Source: CALAGB01 sp963789565 (GTDB lineage Bacteria > Chloroflexota > Chloroflexia > Thermomicrobiales > Thermomicrobiaceae). From it: DNA of 64,000 nt. A program made the translations under genes and the position numbers. Positions 8,869-17,250 of this stretch are shown piece after piece; position 1 is the first letter of the stretch; every line of letters begins with the position of its first letter. The DNA is taken from assembly GCA_963789565.1 (NCBI GenBank), contig CAWBKX010000002.1, positions 2,604,001-2,668,000 of the forward strand, written 5' to 3'. The notes below the pieces were generated by a model, which ran no database searches, had not been told where the DNA came from, and saw only the letters and a program-made list of their open reading frames with translations.

Positions 8869-9100
8869 GGGAAAGATGACCGACAGGCGGCGTAATAGCT
8901 GGACGTGCCAGCGCGTTGAATGTTCCTCGACTCTCGGCACGATGGTCGCTTTCCGTGTCGCGCTCGCCACTCTAACTCGCGCCAGATGATGGACCGCCAG
9001 GGCACGTCGTGTCCACGTAGCGCCACGCACAATCGTCTGGCCAGGCAGCCTCGTTGGTGCTATGCTGCCAGTGGTAGAACGCTGAAGGGAGCGCATCGAA

Positions 9101-9235
9101 GTGGATGTCCAAGGATATTATGGTCGACAGATGTTGTGGTTCTTCTTGTTGGGCATGGTCGTGATCGCGGCCAACTTTGCTCTGTTGGCGCTCGGCATCT
9201 GGTGGGGCGGCCACCCCTGGATTCAGAAGGTCTGA
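9101..9235 (+). CDS. 44-residue single-span membrane protein
   Basis: GTG at 9101 with AAGGGAG ten bases upstream opens a 44-codon frame ending in TGA at 9233-9235. The product has a short polar N-terminus (MDVQGYYGRQ), a hydrophobic span of about 22 residues (MLWFFLLGMVVIAANFALL) and an aromatic tail (GIWWGGHPWIQKV), the design of a small inner-membrane protein with its N-terminus probably inside. A strong hairpin begins 31 bases after the stop, supporting a separate transcript. No family recognised. Confidence 0.5.
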   Translation: MDVQGYYGRQMLWFFLLGMVVIAANFALLALGIWWGGHPWIQKV

Positions 9236-9265
9236 TCGACCCCCACCACACGAATAGCCCATAAC

Positions 9266-9303
9266 CATCGCACGGCGGCTGAATTTCAGCTTGCCGTGCG
9301 ATG
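9266..9303 (+). terminator. Strong hairpin after the small membrane-protein gene
   Basis: CATCGCACGGC (9266-9276) pairs perfectly with GCCGTGCGATG (9293-9303). Inside, GCTGA and TCAGC form a second 5-bp stem, so almost the whole 38 bases fold into one rod. It begins 31 bases after the 44-aa gene. The downstream tail TTCGTGTTCCTC is only moderately T-rich, so it could be a terminator or an RNA-stabilising structure. Confidence 0.5.
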
Positions 9304-9529
9304 TTCGTGTTCCTCTCCTCTCGGATCAGGTCAACCGCCGATCATCTGTCCCACCATACTTTTTAAGCTGTTCGGTTAAAGAATCCGCTTTTGGCAACAC
9401 ATGGCAGGTTCAACAACCACGTGCGGTTCGCACGCAGGACTTTTTTGCGAGAAGTCCCTGTGGGATAATCGTCGTGTGTGAGGGGTTGTCCGGGGTTCGC
9501 CAAGCGGACTCTCGTGGAAGTGGGATGGG

Positions 9530-10873
9530 ATGCACGATCTCCATCTAACCGAGCTTGGACTGATCTCTCGTCAGGTTATGGACGCGGTGCCCCTTGGCGC
9601 CGTCCTGATCGATATGCAGGGCGACATCGTCTGGTCGAATCGAGGCTGGGCGACACTCTGCTCACATGGACACGGCGCACAGTCAGGCGATCCCCCCGAC
9701 TCATACCGGCTGCATCTGTCGAGCATCCTCGACGTAGATCCCGACGATATCGAACGGATGCTGCACGGCATCGGCGACGTGCGAAACGCACGACGCGTTT
9801 CGTTCGATCACGAATGCTCGATCCACTCCACCGGTGATCGTCGCTGGCTATCCATCAGCGCCACGCCGGTCGACGACGGCGACCAGCGGCTGATGCTGGT
9901 GACGCATCTGGACGTCACCGAACGCAAACGGCAGGACACGTCGGTCGAGCTCTATCGAGCAGCGCTTGAACATGCCGCTGAGGTCGTGATCATCACCGAT
10001 GAACACGGCTTGATCGAGTACGTCAATCCCGCCTTCACGGAAGTCCACGGTCGCACGTTCGACGAAGCCATCGGTCAGCCGATTTGGGAACCCATCGACA
10101 CTGAGCGAGATCAACCGCTGGCGGACGCGATCATGCCCGCCCTCCGCGCGGGGAAACCGTGGCGTGAGGAGCGGCCGGTCGAGGTTGAGGATCGAGCGCT
10201 CATCTGGGAGGAACGCAGCATCGCGCCGATCCGCTCCGAAGATGGATCGCTGACCCACCTGGTTGTCATTGGCCGAGACGTCACCGATCAGCGCGCCTAT
10301 CTCGACGAGTTGAAACGTCACGCCTATTACGACACTCTCACCGGTCTACCCAATCGTGCGCTCTTCGTCGATCGTTTGGCGCACGCACATCTGCGCGTGC
10401 GTCGCAGCGGTCAACCGCTGGCCGTGATGTATCTCGATCTCAACGGATTCAAGAGCGTCAATGACCGTTTCGGACACGGGACCGGCGATCAGGTGTTAGC
10501 CGAAGTTGCGCATCGGTTGGCCGGCTCGTTGCGTGCCAGCGATACCGTGGCGCGCACCGGTGGCGACGAGTTCATCTTCCTCCTTGAAGAACTGGCTACC
10601 GACGATGATGCGGTAACGGTTGCCCGTCGATTAATCGACGACATCTCGCGGCCGTTGCAGATCGAGGACTCGTTCATCTCAGTCTCGGGCGGCATCGGCA
10701 TTGCCTTCAACACCGCGGCTATCAGCGAACCCGCCACGCTGCTGGACCTGTCCGACATCGCCCTCTACCACGCCAAAGCCAAGCTCGAGGATCGCGTCGC
10801 GGTGTATCGCGAAGACATGACGATGCCGGACAACGACGGCAACGGCCGACATGGTTTTCCGCGAACTCTTTGA
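9530..10873 (+). CDS. PAS-PAS-GGDEF diguanylate cyclase
   Basis: A 447-residue cytosolic signalling protein without membrane helices. A first PAS-like domain spans about residues 10-125. A second PAS/PAC spans about 140-265 (AEVVIITDEHGLIEYVNPAF, then SEDGSLTHLVVIGRDVT). The GGDEF domain spans about 270-430. The active-site GGDEF is intact at 344-348, and RASD five residues before it matches the RxxD inhibitory site, so an active, product-inhibited cyclic-di-GMP synthase is likely. No EAL domain follows. The upstream region carries two small hairpins (9420-9434 and 9437-9457) and a possible extended -10 element TGGGATAAT (9461-9469). Confidence 0.88.
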   Translation: MHDLHLTELGLISRQVMDAVPLGAVLIDMQGDIVWSNRGWATLCSHGHGAQSGDPPDSYRLHLSSILDVDPDDIERMLHGIGDVRNARRVSFDHECSIHSTGDRRWLSISATPVDDGDQRLMLVTHLDVTERKRQDTSVELYRAALEHAAEVVIITDEHGLIEYVNPAFTEVHGRTFDEAIGQPIWEPIDTERDQPLADAIMPALRAGKPWREERPVEVEDRALIWEERSIAPIRSEDGSLTHLVVIGRDVTDQRAYLDELKRHAYYDTLTGLPNRALFVDRLAHAHLRVRRSGQPLAVMYLDLNGFKSVNDRFGHGTGDQVLAEVAHRLAGSLRASDTVARTGGDEFIFLLEELATDDDAVTVARRLIDDISRPLQIEDSFISVSGGIGIAFNTAAISEPATLLDLSDIALYHAKAKLEDRVAVYREDMTMPDNDGNGRHGFPRTL

Positions 10874-10901
10874 ATGTCCTCGGCCCTGGCAGGCAGGCTC
10901 G

Positions 10902-12329
10902 CTACAGCCCTCGGCGAATCACCGTCTGTGAGGCGAAATAGCCCCCCATGCCATGGACACCACCGCCGGGTGGCGTCGAGGCGGACCCGATGAAGAGTCT
11001 GGGATCGGGCGTGGTGTAGGGGTTGATACGTACCGCCGGACGCGTGAAGAGTTGGCGCAATCCTTGACGGCCGCCATTGACGTCGCCGCCGACGTAGTTG
11101 GCGTCGTAGGCGTGCAGGTCGCTCGGCGCCATCACGTGCCGGGCCAGGATGCGTTCGCGGAAGCCGGGCGCGAATCGTTCGATTTGTGCCTCGATTCGTT
11201 CGGCCATGTCGACGGTCGACCCATTCGGCACGTGGCAATAGGCCCAGACGGTCTGCTTTCCCGCTGGGGCGCGGCTTGAATCGAATAGGCTCTGTTGCGC
11301 CAGCAGCACGAAGGGACGCTCCGGATGACGGCCATGCGCCACTTCACGCTCGGCGGAGGCGATCTCGTCGAGCGTTCCGCCCAGGTGCACGGTCCCGGCT
11401 GAACTGCAGGCAGAAGCGCGCCAGGGGATCGGTCCATCCAATGCCAGATCGATCTTGAAGGCGCCCAACCCATAACGGTAGTGCCCGAGTTGCCGTCGGT
11501 AACCCAAAGAAAAGCGATCTCTGGCAATCTCGAGGATCTGACGAGGCGTCAGGTCGAAGATCACGGCGTTGTTGCTGGGAAGGTGCGCGAGGTTTTCGAC
11601 TCGGCGGCCCGTTTCGATGTCACCGCCGAGTGACCGAAGTATCGACACCAGTGCGTCGGCGATGCGTTGCGATCCTCCGGTCGGTATGGGCCATCCAGCG
11701 GTGTGCGCAAGCACCGCCAGCGTCAGGCCGAAGGTTGCCGTGAGGGGTGATTCGAGTGGCAGCATGGCATGCGCCGCCATACCCCCGAATATGGCTCGAG
11801 CGGGCTCTCCCGCGAAGTGTCGCCGGGAGAAACCGACCGCCGACTGTGCCGCCGTCAAGCCAACCCCTGCCATCAGCAACGGGTGGCGTGGAAGTCGCAG
11901 TGGTCCCAGGACGCCATCGAGCAGGTTATCGACGTCTTCCACCAACGGGCGCATCAGGTTTCGATAGCCGTCACCGTCTGGGCCGAGCGATTGCGCGGTC
12001 TCGTCGAGCGAGCGAGCGAGGATCGCGGCGGTTCCGTCGTCGAATGGATGTGCCAGGCACAGGGGTGGATGAATCCAGCTCAGGCCATGTTGCTGAAGTG
12101 GCAGCGAGCGAAAGAAGGGCGATGCTACTCCCAGCGGGTGAATAGCCGAGCAAACGTCGTGACGAAATCCTGGAAGCGTGAGCTCCGCGGTGCGCATGCC
12201 GCCGCCCGGAGTCGACGCTGCCTCGAGGACCAGCACCTTACGCCCGGTGCGTGCCAGGTTGATGGCGGCGGCCAGTCCATTCGGGCCACTTCCGACCACG
12301 ACAGCATGGTAGTCCTTAGACGAGCTCAT
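10902..12329 (-). CDS. FAD-dependent oxidoreductase of the phytoene-desaturase / PYROXD2 type
   Basis: About 475 residues. It opens with an FAD-binding Rossmann motif (VVVGSGPNGLAAAINLAR) and the second dinucleotide signature LVLEAASTPGGGMRTAE. It ends with the C-terminal FAD motif FIGSASTPPGGGVHGMGGYFAS, as in carotenoid-desaturase-like flavoproteins. The substrate is unknown; no carotenoid biosynthesis genes are nearby. The ATG at 12329 is preferred over a GTG nine codons upstream because it sits close to the Rossmann strand, but neither has a clear ribosome-binding site. The gene converges on the diguanylate cyclase with 28 bases between stops. Confidence 0.82.
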   Translation of the reverse strand: MSSSKDYHAVVVGSGPNGLAAAINLARTGRKVLVLEAASTPGGGMRTAELTLPGFRHDVCSAIHPLGVASPFFRSLPLQQHGLSWIHPPLCLAHPFDDGTAAILARSLDETAQSLGPDGDGYRNLMRPLVEDVDNLLDGVLGPLRLPRHPLLMAGVGLTAAQSAVGFSRRHFAGEPARAIFGGMAAHAMLPLESPLTATFGLTLAVLAHTAGWPIPTGGSQRIADALVSILRSLGGDIETGRRVENLAHLPSNNAVIFDLTPRQILEIARDRFSLGYRRQLGHYRYGLGAFKIDLALDGPIPWRASACSSAGTVHLGGTLDEIASAEREVAHGRHPERPFVLLAQQSLFDSSRAPAGKQTVWAYCHVPNGSTVDMAERIEAQIERFAPGFRERILARHVMAPSDLHAYDANYVGGDVNGGRQGLRQLFTRPAVRINPYTTPDPRLFIGSASTPPGGGVHGMGGYFASQTVIRRGL

Positions 12330-12410
12330 GGGCTCGCATTGTGCATCCTCGGCCACCTGTCATGTGTGAGTAGGGCAGGCAATATTGACGGCCGTCGTTT
12401 CGCCTGTGGC

Positions 12411-13412
12411 TCAAGTCGCATCGCTCGATGATACCGATAGCACCACCGCCCCTTGCACACGACCCTCACGCAGCGCCGTGAGCGCTTCGTTGGCCTGTTC
12501 AAGCGGGTACGCGGTGACCTCGGTGTGAACCGGAATCTCGGGCGCCGCTTTCAGGAACTCGCGCCCATCGCGGCGTGTCAGATTGGCCACCGAACGCAAG
12601 ATGCGCTCTCCCCAGAGAATGTCGTAGGGGAAGGAGGGGATGTCGCTCATGTGGATCCCGGCGCAGACCACACGTCCACTTTTGCAGACGGCCCGCAGCG
12701 CGGCAGGCACAAGCGCCCCGACCGGTGCAAAGATGATGGCCGCGTCGAGCTCTTCGGGCGGTTGCTCGTCCGAGGCTCCAGCCCAGACTGCACCGAGTTG
12801 TCTCGCGAAGGCTTGCGACTCGTCATCACCTCGTCGCGTAAAGGCGTAGACCTTCCAACCTCGATGCATGGCGACCTGGGCGATGATGTGCGCCGCCGCG
12901 CCGAAGCCATACAGCCCGATTCGATCCCCTTCACCGGCGAAGCGCAAGGCACGATAGCCGATCAGACCAGCGCAGAGGAGCGGAGCCGCCTGCAGGTCTG
13001 GGTATCCCTCGGGAATGGGGAAGCAGAACCGCGCGTCGGCAACGGCGTACTCGGCGTAGCCGCCGTCGATGTCGTAGCCGGTGAACTTGGCGTTCTCGCA
13101 CAGGTTCTCCCTGCGCGTTTGACAATAGTGGCAACTGTCGTCGGTCCAACCAAGCCACGGCACGCCGACACGATCCCTCTTCTGGAGATCCTTCACATTG
13201 CGGCCGGTTGATTCAACCGTCCCCACGATCTGGTGCCCCATGATCAGCGGCAGCTTCGGTGACGATAGCTCGCCGTCGTAGATGTGGAGGTCGGTGCGAC
13301 AGACGCCGCAGGCATGCACGCGCAGCAGGACCTGATCGTCGTTCGGTTTTGGCTTAGGCACGTCGGCCAGTCGGAGTGGTTTTCCCGCCTCTTCGAGGAG
13401 CATCGCACGCAT
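12411..13412 (-). CDS. Zinc-dependent alcohol dehydrogenase (medium-chain family)
   Basis: A 333-residue MDR-family enzyme. The GroES-like half carries the catalytic-zinc cysteine in HACGVCRTDLH (C38) and the histidine of GHQIVGTVE. A structural-zinc lobe has CHYCQTRRENLC. The nucleotide-binding half has YGFGAAAHIIAQVA, a variant of the usual GxGxxG. Members reduce aldehydes or oxidise alcohols with NAD(P)(H). The ATG at 13412 has GAAGGA eight bases upstream; the longer frame to 13511 includes unrelated arginine-rich sequence. The structural lobe keeps fewer cysteines than the four-Cys lobe of ADH1, as in related YogA/AdhA types. Confidence 0.85.
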   Translation of the reverse strand: MRAMLLEEAGKPLRLADVPKPKPNDDQVLLRVHACGVCRTDLHIYDGELSSPKLPLIMGHQIVGTVESTGRNVKDLQKRDRVGVPWLGWTDDSCHYCQTRRENLCENAKFTGYDIDGGYAEYAVADARFCFPIPEGYPDLQAAPLLCAGLIGYRALRFAGEGDRIGLYGFGAAAHIIAQVAMHRGWKVYAFTRRGDDESQAFARQLGAVWAGASDEQPPEELDAAIIFAPVGALVPAALRAVCKSGRVVCAGIHMSDIPSFPYDILWGERILRSVANLTRRDGREFLKAAPEIPVHTEVTAYPLEQANEALTALREGRVQGAVVLSVSSSDAT

Positions 13413-13507
13413 AATGGTCATCCTTCGTCGTGCAGCGCGGGGTGAGAACATCGGACCCGAGCGAACGGCTTCACACCCGCACAGCACGATCAGCAACTCC
13501 TGGTCCA

Positions 13508-13759
13508 TCACTCGACCGGTTCGAGGTAGGCCGGTCGGCGTGGTGGGTCGAACAGCGCTCGATCGTCGGCCGAAAACGACTCGAAGTCGCTCGCCACGCT
13601 CTCGCGCAACCGACTCATGCGCTGGTTGGCCTGCTGCCAGAGACGCTCGGCCTGATCGCGCCGTGAGTCGGCATCCAGATGCGGATTGCGGTTCAACGCG
13701 GTGATCTCGCGTTGATAGAGCGCCTTGATCTGGCGTGCTCGCAGCAGCGCCGGGTTCAT
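13508..13759 (-). CDS. Small helical protein translationally coupled to MFS gene
   Basis: An 83-residue basic, helical protein (MNPALLRARQIKALYQREI...), rich in Arg, Gln and Ala, with a tail DPPRRPAYLEPVE. Its ATG overlaps the stop of the upstream MFS transporter in an ATGA (13756-13759), so translation is probably coupled. No domain recognised and no membrane segment. A much longer open frame running back through the MFS gene is an out-of-frame shadow. It might be an accessory to the transporter, but that is inference from position only. Confidence 0.6.
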   Translation of the reverse strand: MNPALLRARQIKALYQREITALNRNPHLDADSRRDQAERLWQQANQRMSRLRESVASDFESFSADDRALFDPPRRPAYLEPVE

Positions 13760-14988
13760 CCCAGGTCCTCGCCTTCTCTGGTGGTGCGAATCGCGTGGAC
13801 AGTTGAGGCTGGTTCCGCTCTCCTGGTCCTGAAATAGACTGAGACCGCCACCACCAGCCCGCAAGCTGCCACCGCCGTGGCTACCAGGAACAGGACCGTG
13901 TAACCAAACGCGTCGGCAATGAATCCGGCGCCGATGGCGCCAAAGCTGATGCCGAGATCCTGCGCCGCCACCACCGTCGACAGGGTCGTGGCGCGCGTGT
14001 GCACTGGTGAGCGGTCGACCGCCCAGGCTTGCGTGGCGGGTTGAATGAAGGCGAACGCCACGGCGAACAGCACTGCCCCAGTCAGCAAGACCACCTGGCT
14101 CTCCGCGTAGGCTAACACGGCCATGGCGATGGCGCAGGAGACGAATCCTGGACCAATCACGGCGAAGCGACCCAGTCGGTCGGACAGTCCGCCACCCGAG
14201 ATGCGCAAGAAAATCAGGGCCACGGCGAAGACCGCGAAGAAAGGCCCGGAGTCGCCCAGCCCGCGGTCGCGCGTGACGAGTGGGATGAAGGTGAGGACGG
14301 TGCCGTAGATCAACGTGAAGCTGAGCATAATTGAGGCGGGCGCGATGGCCGTGCGGCTGAACATCTGGATCAGGCTGATTTGTGGCCGGTTGATGATCGC
14401 GGCAGGCGGTGGAGTGTGCAGGAAGAGGATTGCCAGAGCGGCGCCGAACCCGCAGCCGGATGCCACCAGGAAAGACATGGTGAGGCTGACGTGGTGCGAC
14501 ATCCAGATTCCGGCACTGGGCCCTATCGCCAGCGCCAGGCCGGTGACTGTGCCGTAGATCCCGAGAATCGTGCCGCGCCGGTTCGAGGGAGCCAGATCCG
14601 CCGCGACTGTGGCAGTCGCGGCGGTAACTGCTCCCCAGCCAATGCCGTTGAGAATGCGGGCCAGGAAGATGGAGTTGGCTCCCGCGATGGCGTAGCCGAT
14701 ACAACTCAGTCCGATGAAGATGGCGCCGATGAAGATCGAGTGACGCCGGCTGGCGCGATCCGCGAGCAGCCCGGCGAACGGCCGGGTGATGAGCGCAGAG
14801 AGGCTGAAGAGGCTCATGATGGTGCCGACGCTCGACTCGCTGTGGCCGAGGTTGCGTATGTGGACCGGCAGAAGCGAGATCAGCAAATAGGTGCTGGCAT
14901 AGACGAAGAGGACCACGATCAACAGGACAGTCATGGGAATGGCAGGGACGCCGGACAGTGGCGATCGCACCGATCCCCATCGCGCCAT
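13756..14988 (-). CDS. Major facilitator superfamily transporter
   Basis: A 410-residue protein with twelve predicted helices. The cytoplasmic loop 2-3 motif reads GLLADRASRRHS, close to the MFS signature A (GxLaDrxGrR), and a weaker copy GGLSDRLGRFAV lies in the second half. This pattern fits drug/proton antiporter-type exporters. The start at 14988 has GGGGGAA upstream; a longer GTG form at 15030 is possible. The substrate cannot be told. The following 83-aa gene overlaps by ATGA. Confidence 0.85.
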   Translation of the reverse strand: MARWGSVRSPLSGVPAIPMTVLLIVVLFVYASTYLLISLLPVHIRNLGHSESSVGTIMSLFSLSALITRPFAGLLADRASRRHSIFIGAIFIGLSCIGYAIAGANSIFLARILNGIGWGAVTAATATVAADLAPSNRRGTILGIYGTVTGLALAIGPSAGIWMSHHVSLTMSFLVASGCGFGAALAILFLHTPPPAAIINRPQISLIQMFSRTAIAPASIMLSFTLIYGTVLTFIPLVTRDRGLGDSGPFFAVFAVALIFLRISGGGLSDRLGRFAVIGPGFVSCAIAMAVLAYAESQVVLLTGAVLFAVAFAFIQPATQAWAVDRSPVHTRATTLSTVVAAQDLGISFGAIGAGFIADAFGYTVLFLVATAVAACGLVVAVSVYFRTRRAEPASTVHAIRTTREGEDLG

Positions 14989-15115
14989 CGAAGGTTCCCC
15001 CGCTCCGCTCATCCCCGGATCGAGCCGCACCTAACCCAGGAGCCTGTGCGCACGTCGGTCACGGCAGCCGCGCCATTGTAGCCGAGTTCGGAGCGATCGG
15101 GGCGCAGCCCGCGGT

Positions 15116-16036
15116 TCAGGTACTGGCGGACGCGGACGCTCCGCGAGACTTCGTGGGCTCCGCGACTTCTTCGGTGAGGAACGCGAGGACGTCGCGCGCG
15201 AATTGCTTTCCGGACGCCGGATGTCCCATGTCAGGATAGAGGATGAGCCGTGCATTCGGAATGCCTTCCGCGGTTCGGGTGAACAGTTCGGGCGAGTAAA
15301 ACGGATCAGCCTTTCCCGCCGCGACCAGCGTCGGCGCGTGAATCTCGCCCATCCGATCGATGAAGTCGTGTTTGTCTTCGGCCTCGACCGTGACGATCAG
15401 ATCGGATGGGTCCTTGGGTGCCGTGAGGGAGAGTCCGAGCGATCCGAGCCGCACGCCGATGCCGGTGAACCAGCGATCGCGCGGGACGATGAACTGCAAC
15501 GATTCGCCCGCCACAGCCACCCAATCATGCTGGCGCGCCAACAGCCCCATACGCATCTGAGATTCGCGAGCACGCTCATTCAGGATGTAGGCACTGGAGT
15601 GGAGGACGAGACGGCGGAGTTGATCGGGATGATCGGCGGCGAAGTGCTGGGCGATCGAGCCTCCGGTCGAAGTGCCGATCACATCGACGGCCCCGCCAAA
15701 TTCCGTTTCGATCGTCTCGGCGTAATCGTCCGACATATCTTTCAGCGTGTAGCCGTCGGGTAGGTTGGGCTTGCGGGTGACGATGTACGCGGTGAAATCG
15801 GCGCCGAGGAAGCGATACATGCGCGTGAAGACGACGGATGAGAGCTCGCCTATCGGCTTGTTCTCGAACAACAACCCCTGAAAGATCACGACAATGCGAG
15901 ATCCGCGTCCGAATCGATTGTATGGGAGTCCGTTTCTGAAGTATCCCGATGATGTCACAGACGCTATCGTGCCGCTCCTCTCATCCTCTTTATCATCCCA
16001 CGAACGCAATTTGCTTGCGCGCAACGTCGGAATCAA
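15116..16036 (-). CDS. Alpha/beta hydrolase
   Basis: Alpha/beta-hydrolase fold protein of up to 306 residues. The nucleophile elbow is GTSTGGS, the acid is probably the aspartate in AAGKADPFYSPE, and the histidine lies in YPDMGHPAS, giving a complete Ser-Asp-His set in the right order. No signal peptide is evident. The start is doubtful: a TTG at 16036 gives the longest form, while a GTG at 15958 just before VTSSGYFRNGLPYN would be closer to the conserved fold; neither has a good ribosome-binding site. Substrate unknown. Confidence 0.78.
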   Translation of the reverse strand: MIPTLRASKLRSWDDKEDERSGTIASVTSSGYFRNGLPYNRFGRGSRIVVIFQGLLFENKPIGELSSVVFTRMYRFLGADFTAYIVTRKPNLPDGYTLKDMSDDYAETIETEFGGAVDVIGTSTGGSIAQHFAADHPDQLRRLVLHSSAYILNERARESQMRMGLLARQHDWVAVAGESLQFIVPRDRWFTGIGVRLGSLGLSLTAPKDPSDLIVTVEAEDKHDFIDRMGEIHAPTLVAAGKADPFYSPELFTRTAEGIPNARLILYPDMGHPASGKQFARDVLAFLTEEVAEPTKSRGASASAST

Positions 16037-16069
16037 TCCAGGCCTTGCGATTGGGGATGTCGAGCATGG

Positions 16070-16960
16070 TCAGGAGGGCGATTGGAAGTAGTGAATGACT
16101 GCTTGCGCGTAGCCGGTGGCGATAAGGTTCTGCATCTGTGGATCGAGCGCCGCGGACGCCTCGTCGGGGTTGCTGAGGAAGAGTGATTCGTTCAGCGCGC
16201 CGGTCATGAGCGTGGGTCGCAGCATGCCATTCACCGCGGGCCCGAGCAGCACCAGATGGTTGTAGCTGTCGGGAAGCGCGCCCAGACTGTCGGATTCGAG
16301 CTGCGTGTCATCGATGATGCCGCGGTCGGGCGTAGTGTAGCCCTGGCCGTGCAGCGAATCGATGACGCCGCTCTGCACGTGTTCTGCCCAACGTTTGTTG
16401 TCTACACCATATGTGCGGGTCGAATCGTAGTAGGTCTCGGTCCCGCGCGCGGCAGGGTCGTCATTGGCGTTGAGATGGATGCTGAGAAAGAGCTCGGCAT
16501 GGCTGTCGTTGGCCCGGTCGATGCGTCGCTGCAGGTCGTTCAGCACGCCGTCAGGAGTGAGCGCTTGGCCATCGGCCGTCAGATCATCGGGAGTGACGCC
16601 GGGCAACGTGTCGGCCGTGCGCGAGAGGACGACCTCGAAACCCGCGTTCTGCAACAGTGACTGCGCTTGCTGGGTGATCGCCAGCGTGATCGTCTTTTCC
16701 ATCACGGTCTGCCCGTCGTTGCTTACGCCTATCGCTCCCTGATCGACGCCACCGTGCCCCGGATCGAGGAAGACGACGTGTCTGGCTGTCGGTGCAGCAG
16801 GCGTCACAATCGCGGCGGCATTGCTCGCCACGTTCGGAGTGGGTGTCGCGCTCCGTGACACTGACGTGAGTGTGGGACTGGACGACGTATGAGTGCAGCC
16901 GGCGAACGCCGCAGCCATGGCAGTCAGACCGAATCCGAGCATCCTTCGACGCGTCATCAT
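16070..16960 (-). CDS. N-acetylmuramoyl-L-alanine amidase (Amidase_3), probable Tat lipoprotein
   Basis: About 297 residues. The N-terminus MMTRRRMLGFGLTAMAAAF then AGC combines a twin-arginine-like RRR with a lipobox, so export and lipidation are likely. A Ser/Thr/Pro linker (about 27-65) leads to an Amidase_3 domain with zinc ligands in DPGHGGVDQGA (His), the glutamate of VMEKTITLAI, SIHLNAND (His), and the catalytic glutamate in ALNESLFLSNPDEA. Such enzymes cut the amide between MurNAc and the stem peptide. The longer frame to 17068 places charged sequence before the signal and was rejected. The 290 bases upstream contain no gene. Confidence 0.85.
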   Translation of the reverse strand: MMTRRRMLGFGLTAMAAAFAGCTHTSSSPTLTSVSRSATPTPNVASNAAAIVTPAAPTARHVVFLDPGHGGVDQGAIGVSNDGQTVMEKTITLAITQQAQSLLQNAGFEVVLSRTADTLPGVTPDDLTADGQALTPDGVLNDLQRRIDRANDSHAELFLSIHLNANDDPAARGTETYYDSTRTYGVDNKRWAEHVQSGVIDSLHGQGYTTPDRGIIDDTQLESDSLGALPDSYNHLVLLGPAVNGMLRPTLMTGALNESLFLSNPDEASAALDPQMQNLIATGYAQAVIHYFQSPS

Positions 16961-17250
16961 GGAGCGTGGATGCGCGGACGCGGATTGGATGGCGGTGGGC
17001 TTCTTACCTGATCCGACCACGAAATCGATCCCAACGAATGCAGCCACGGCTGTGTCCACATCAACCATTCGGTCGCCACGTTGTCACAAGTGCATGACGA
17101 CCCAATTCCGATGCTAGCCGCTGAACCTGGCAAATACCTGAGAATATCATGAGAAAACAGAGGAAAATGTGTCGAATTAACCTAAGGGAAGATCGGAGTC
17201 GCGGATCTTGAGCCGTTCGGTGCGTTCTGTTCGGGTGCCGGTGTGCGTGA

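Noticed and set aside
13760..14980. Upstream extension of the 83-aa gene into a 490-aa minus-strand frame
   Set aside because: The extra part is the MFS gene read in another frame (His/Arg/Ser-rich). The ATG at 13759 overlapping the MFS stop is the natural start.
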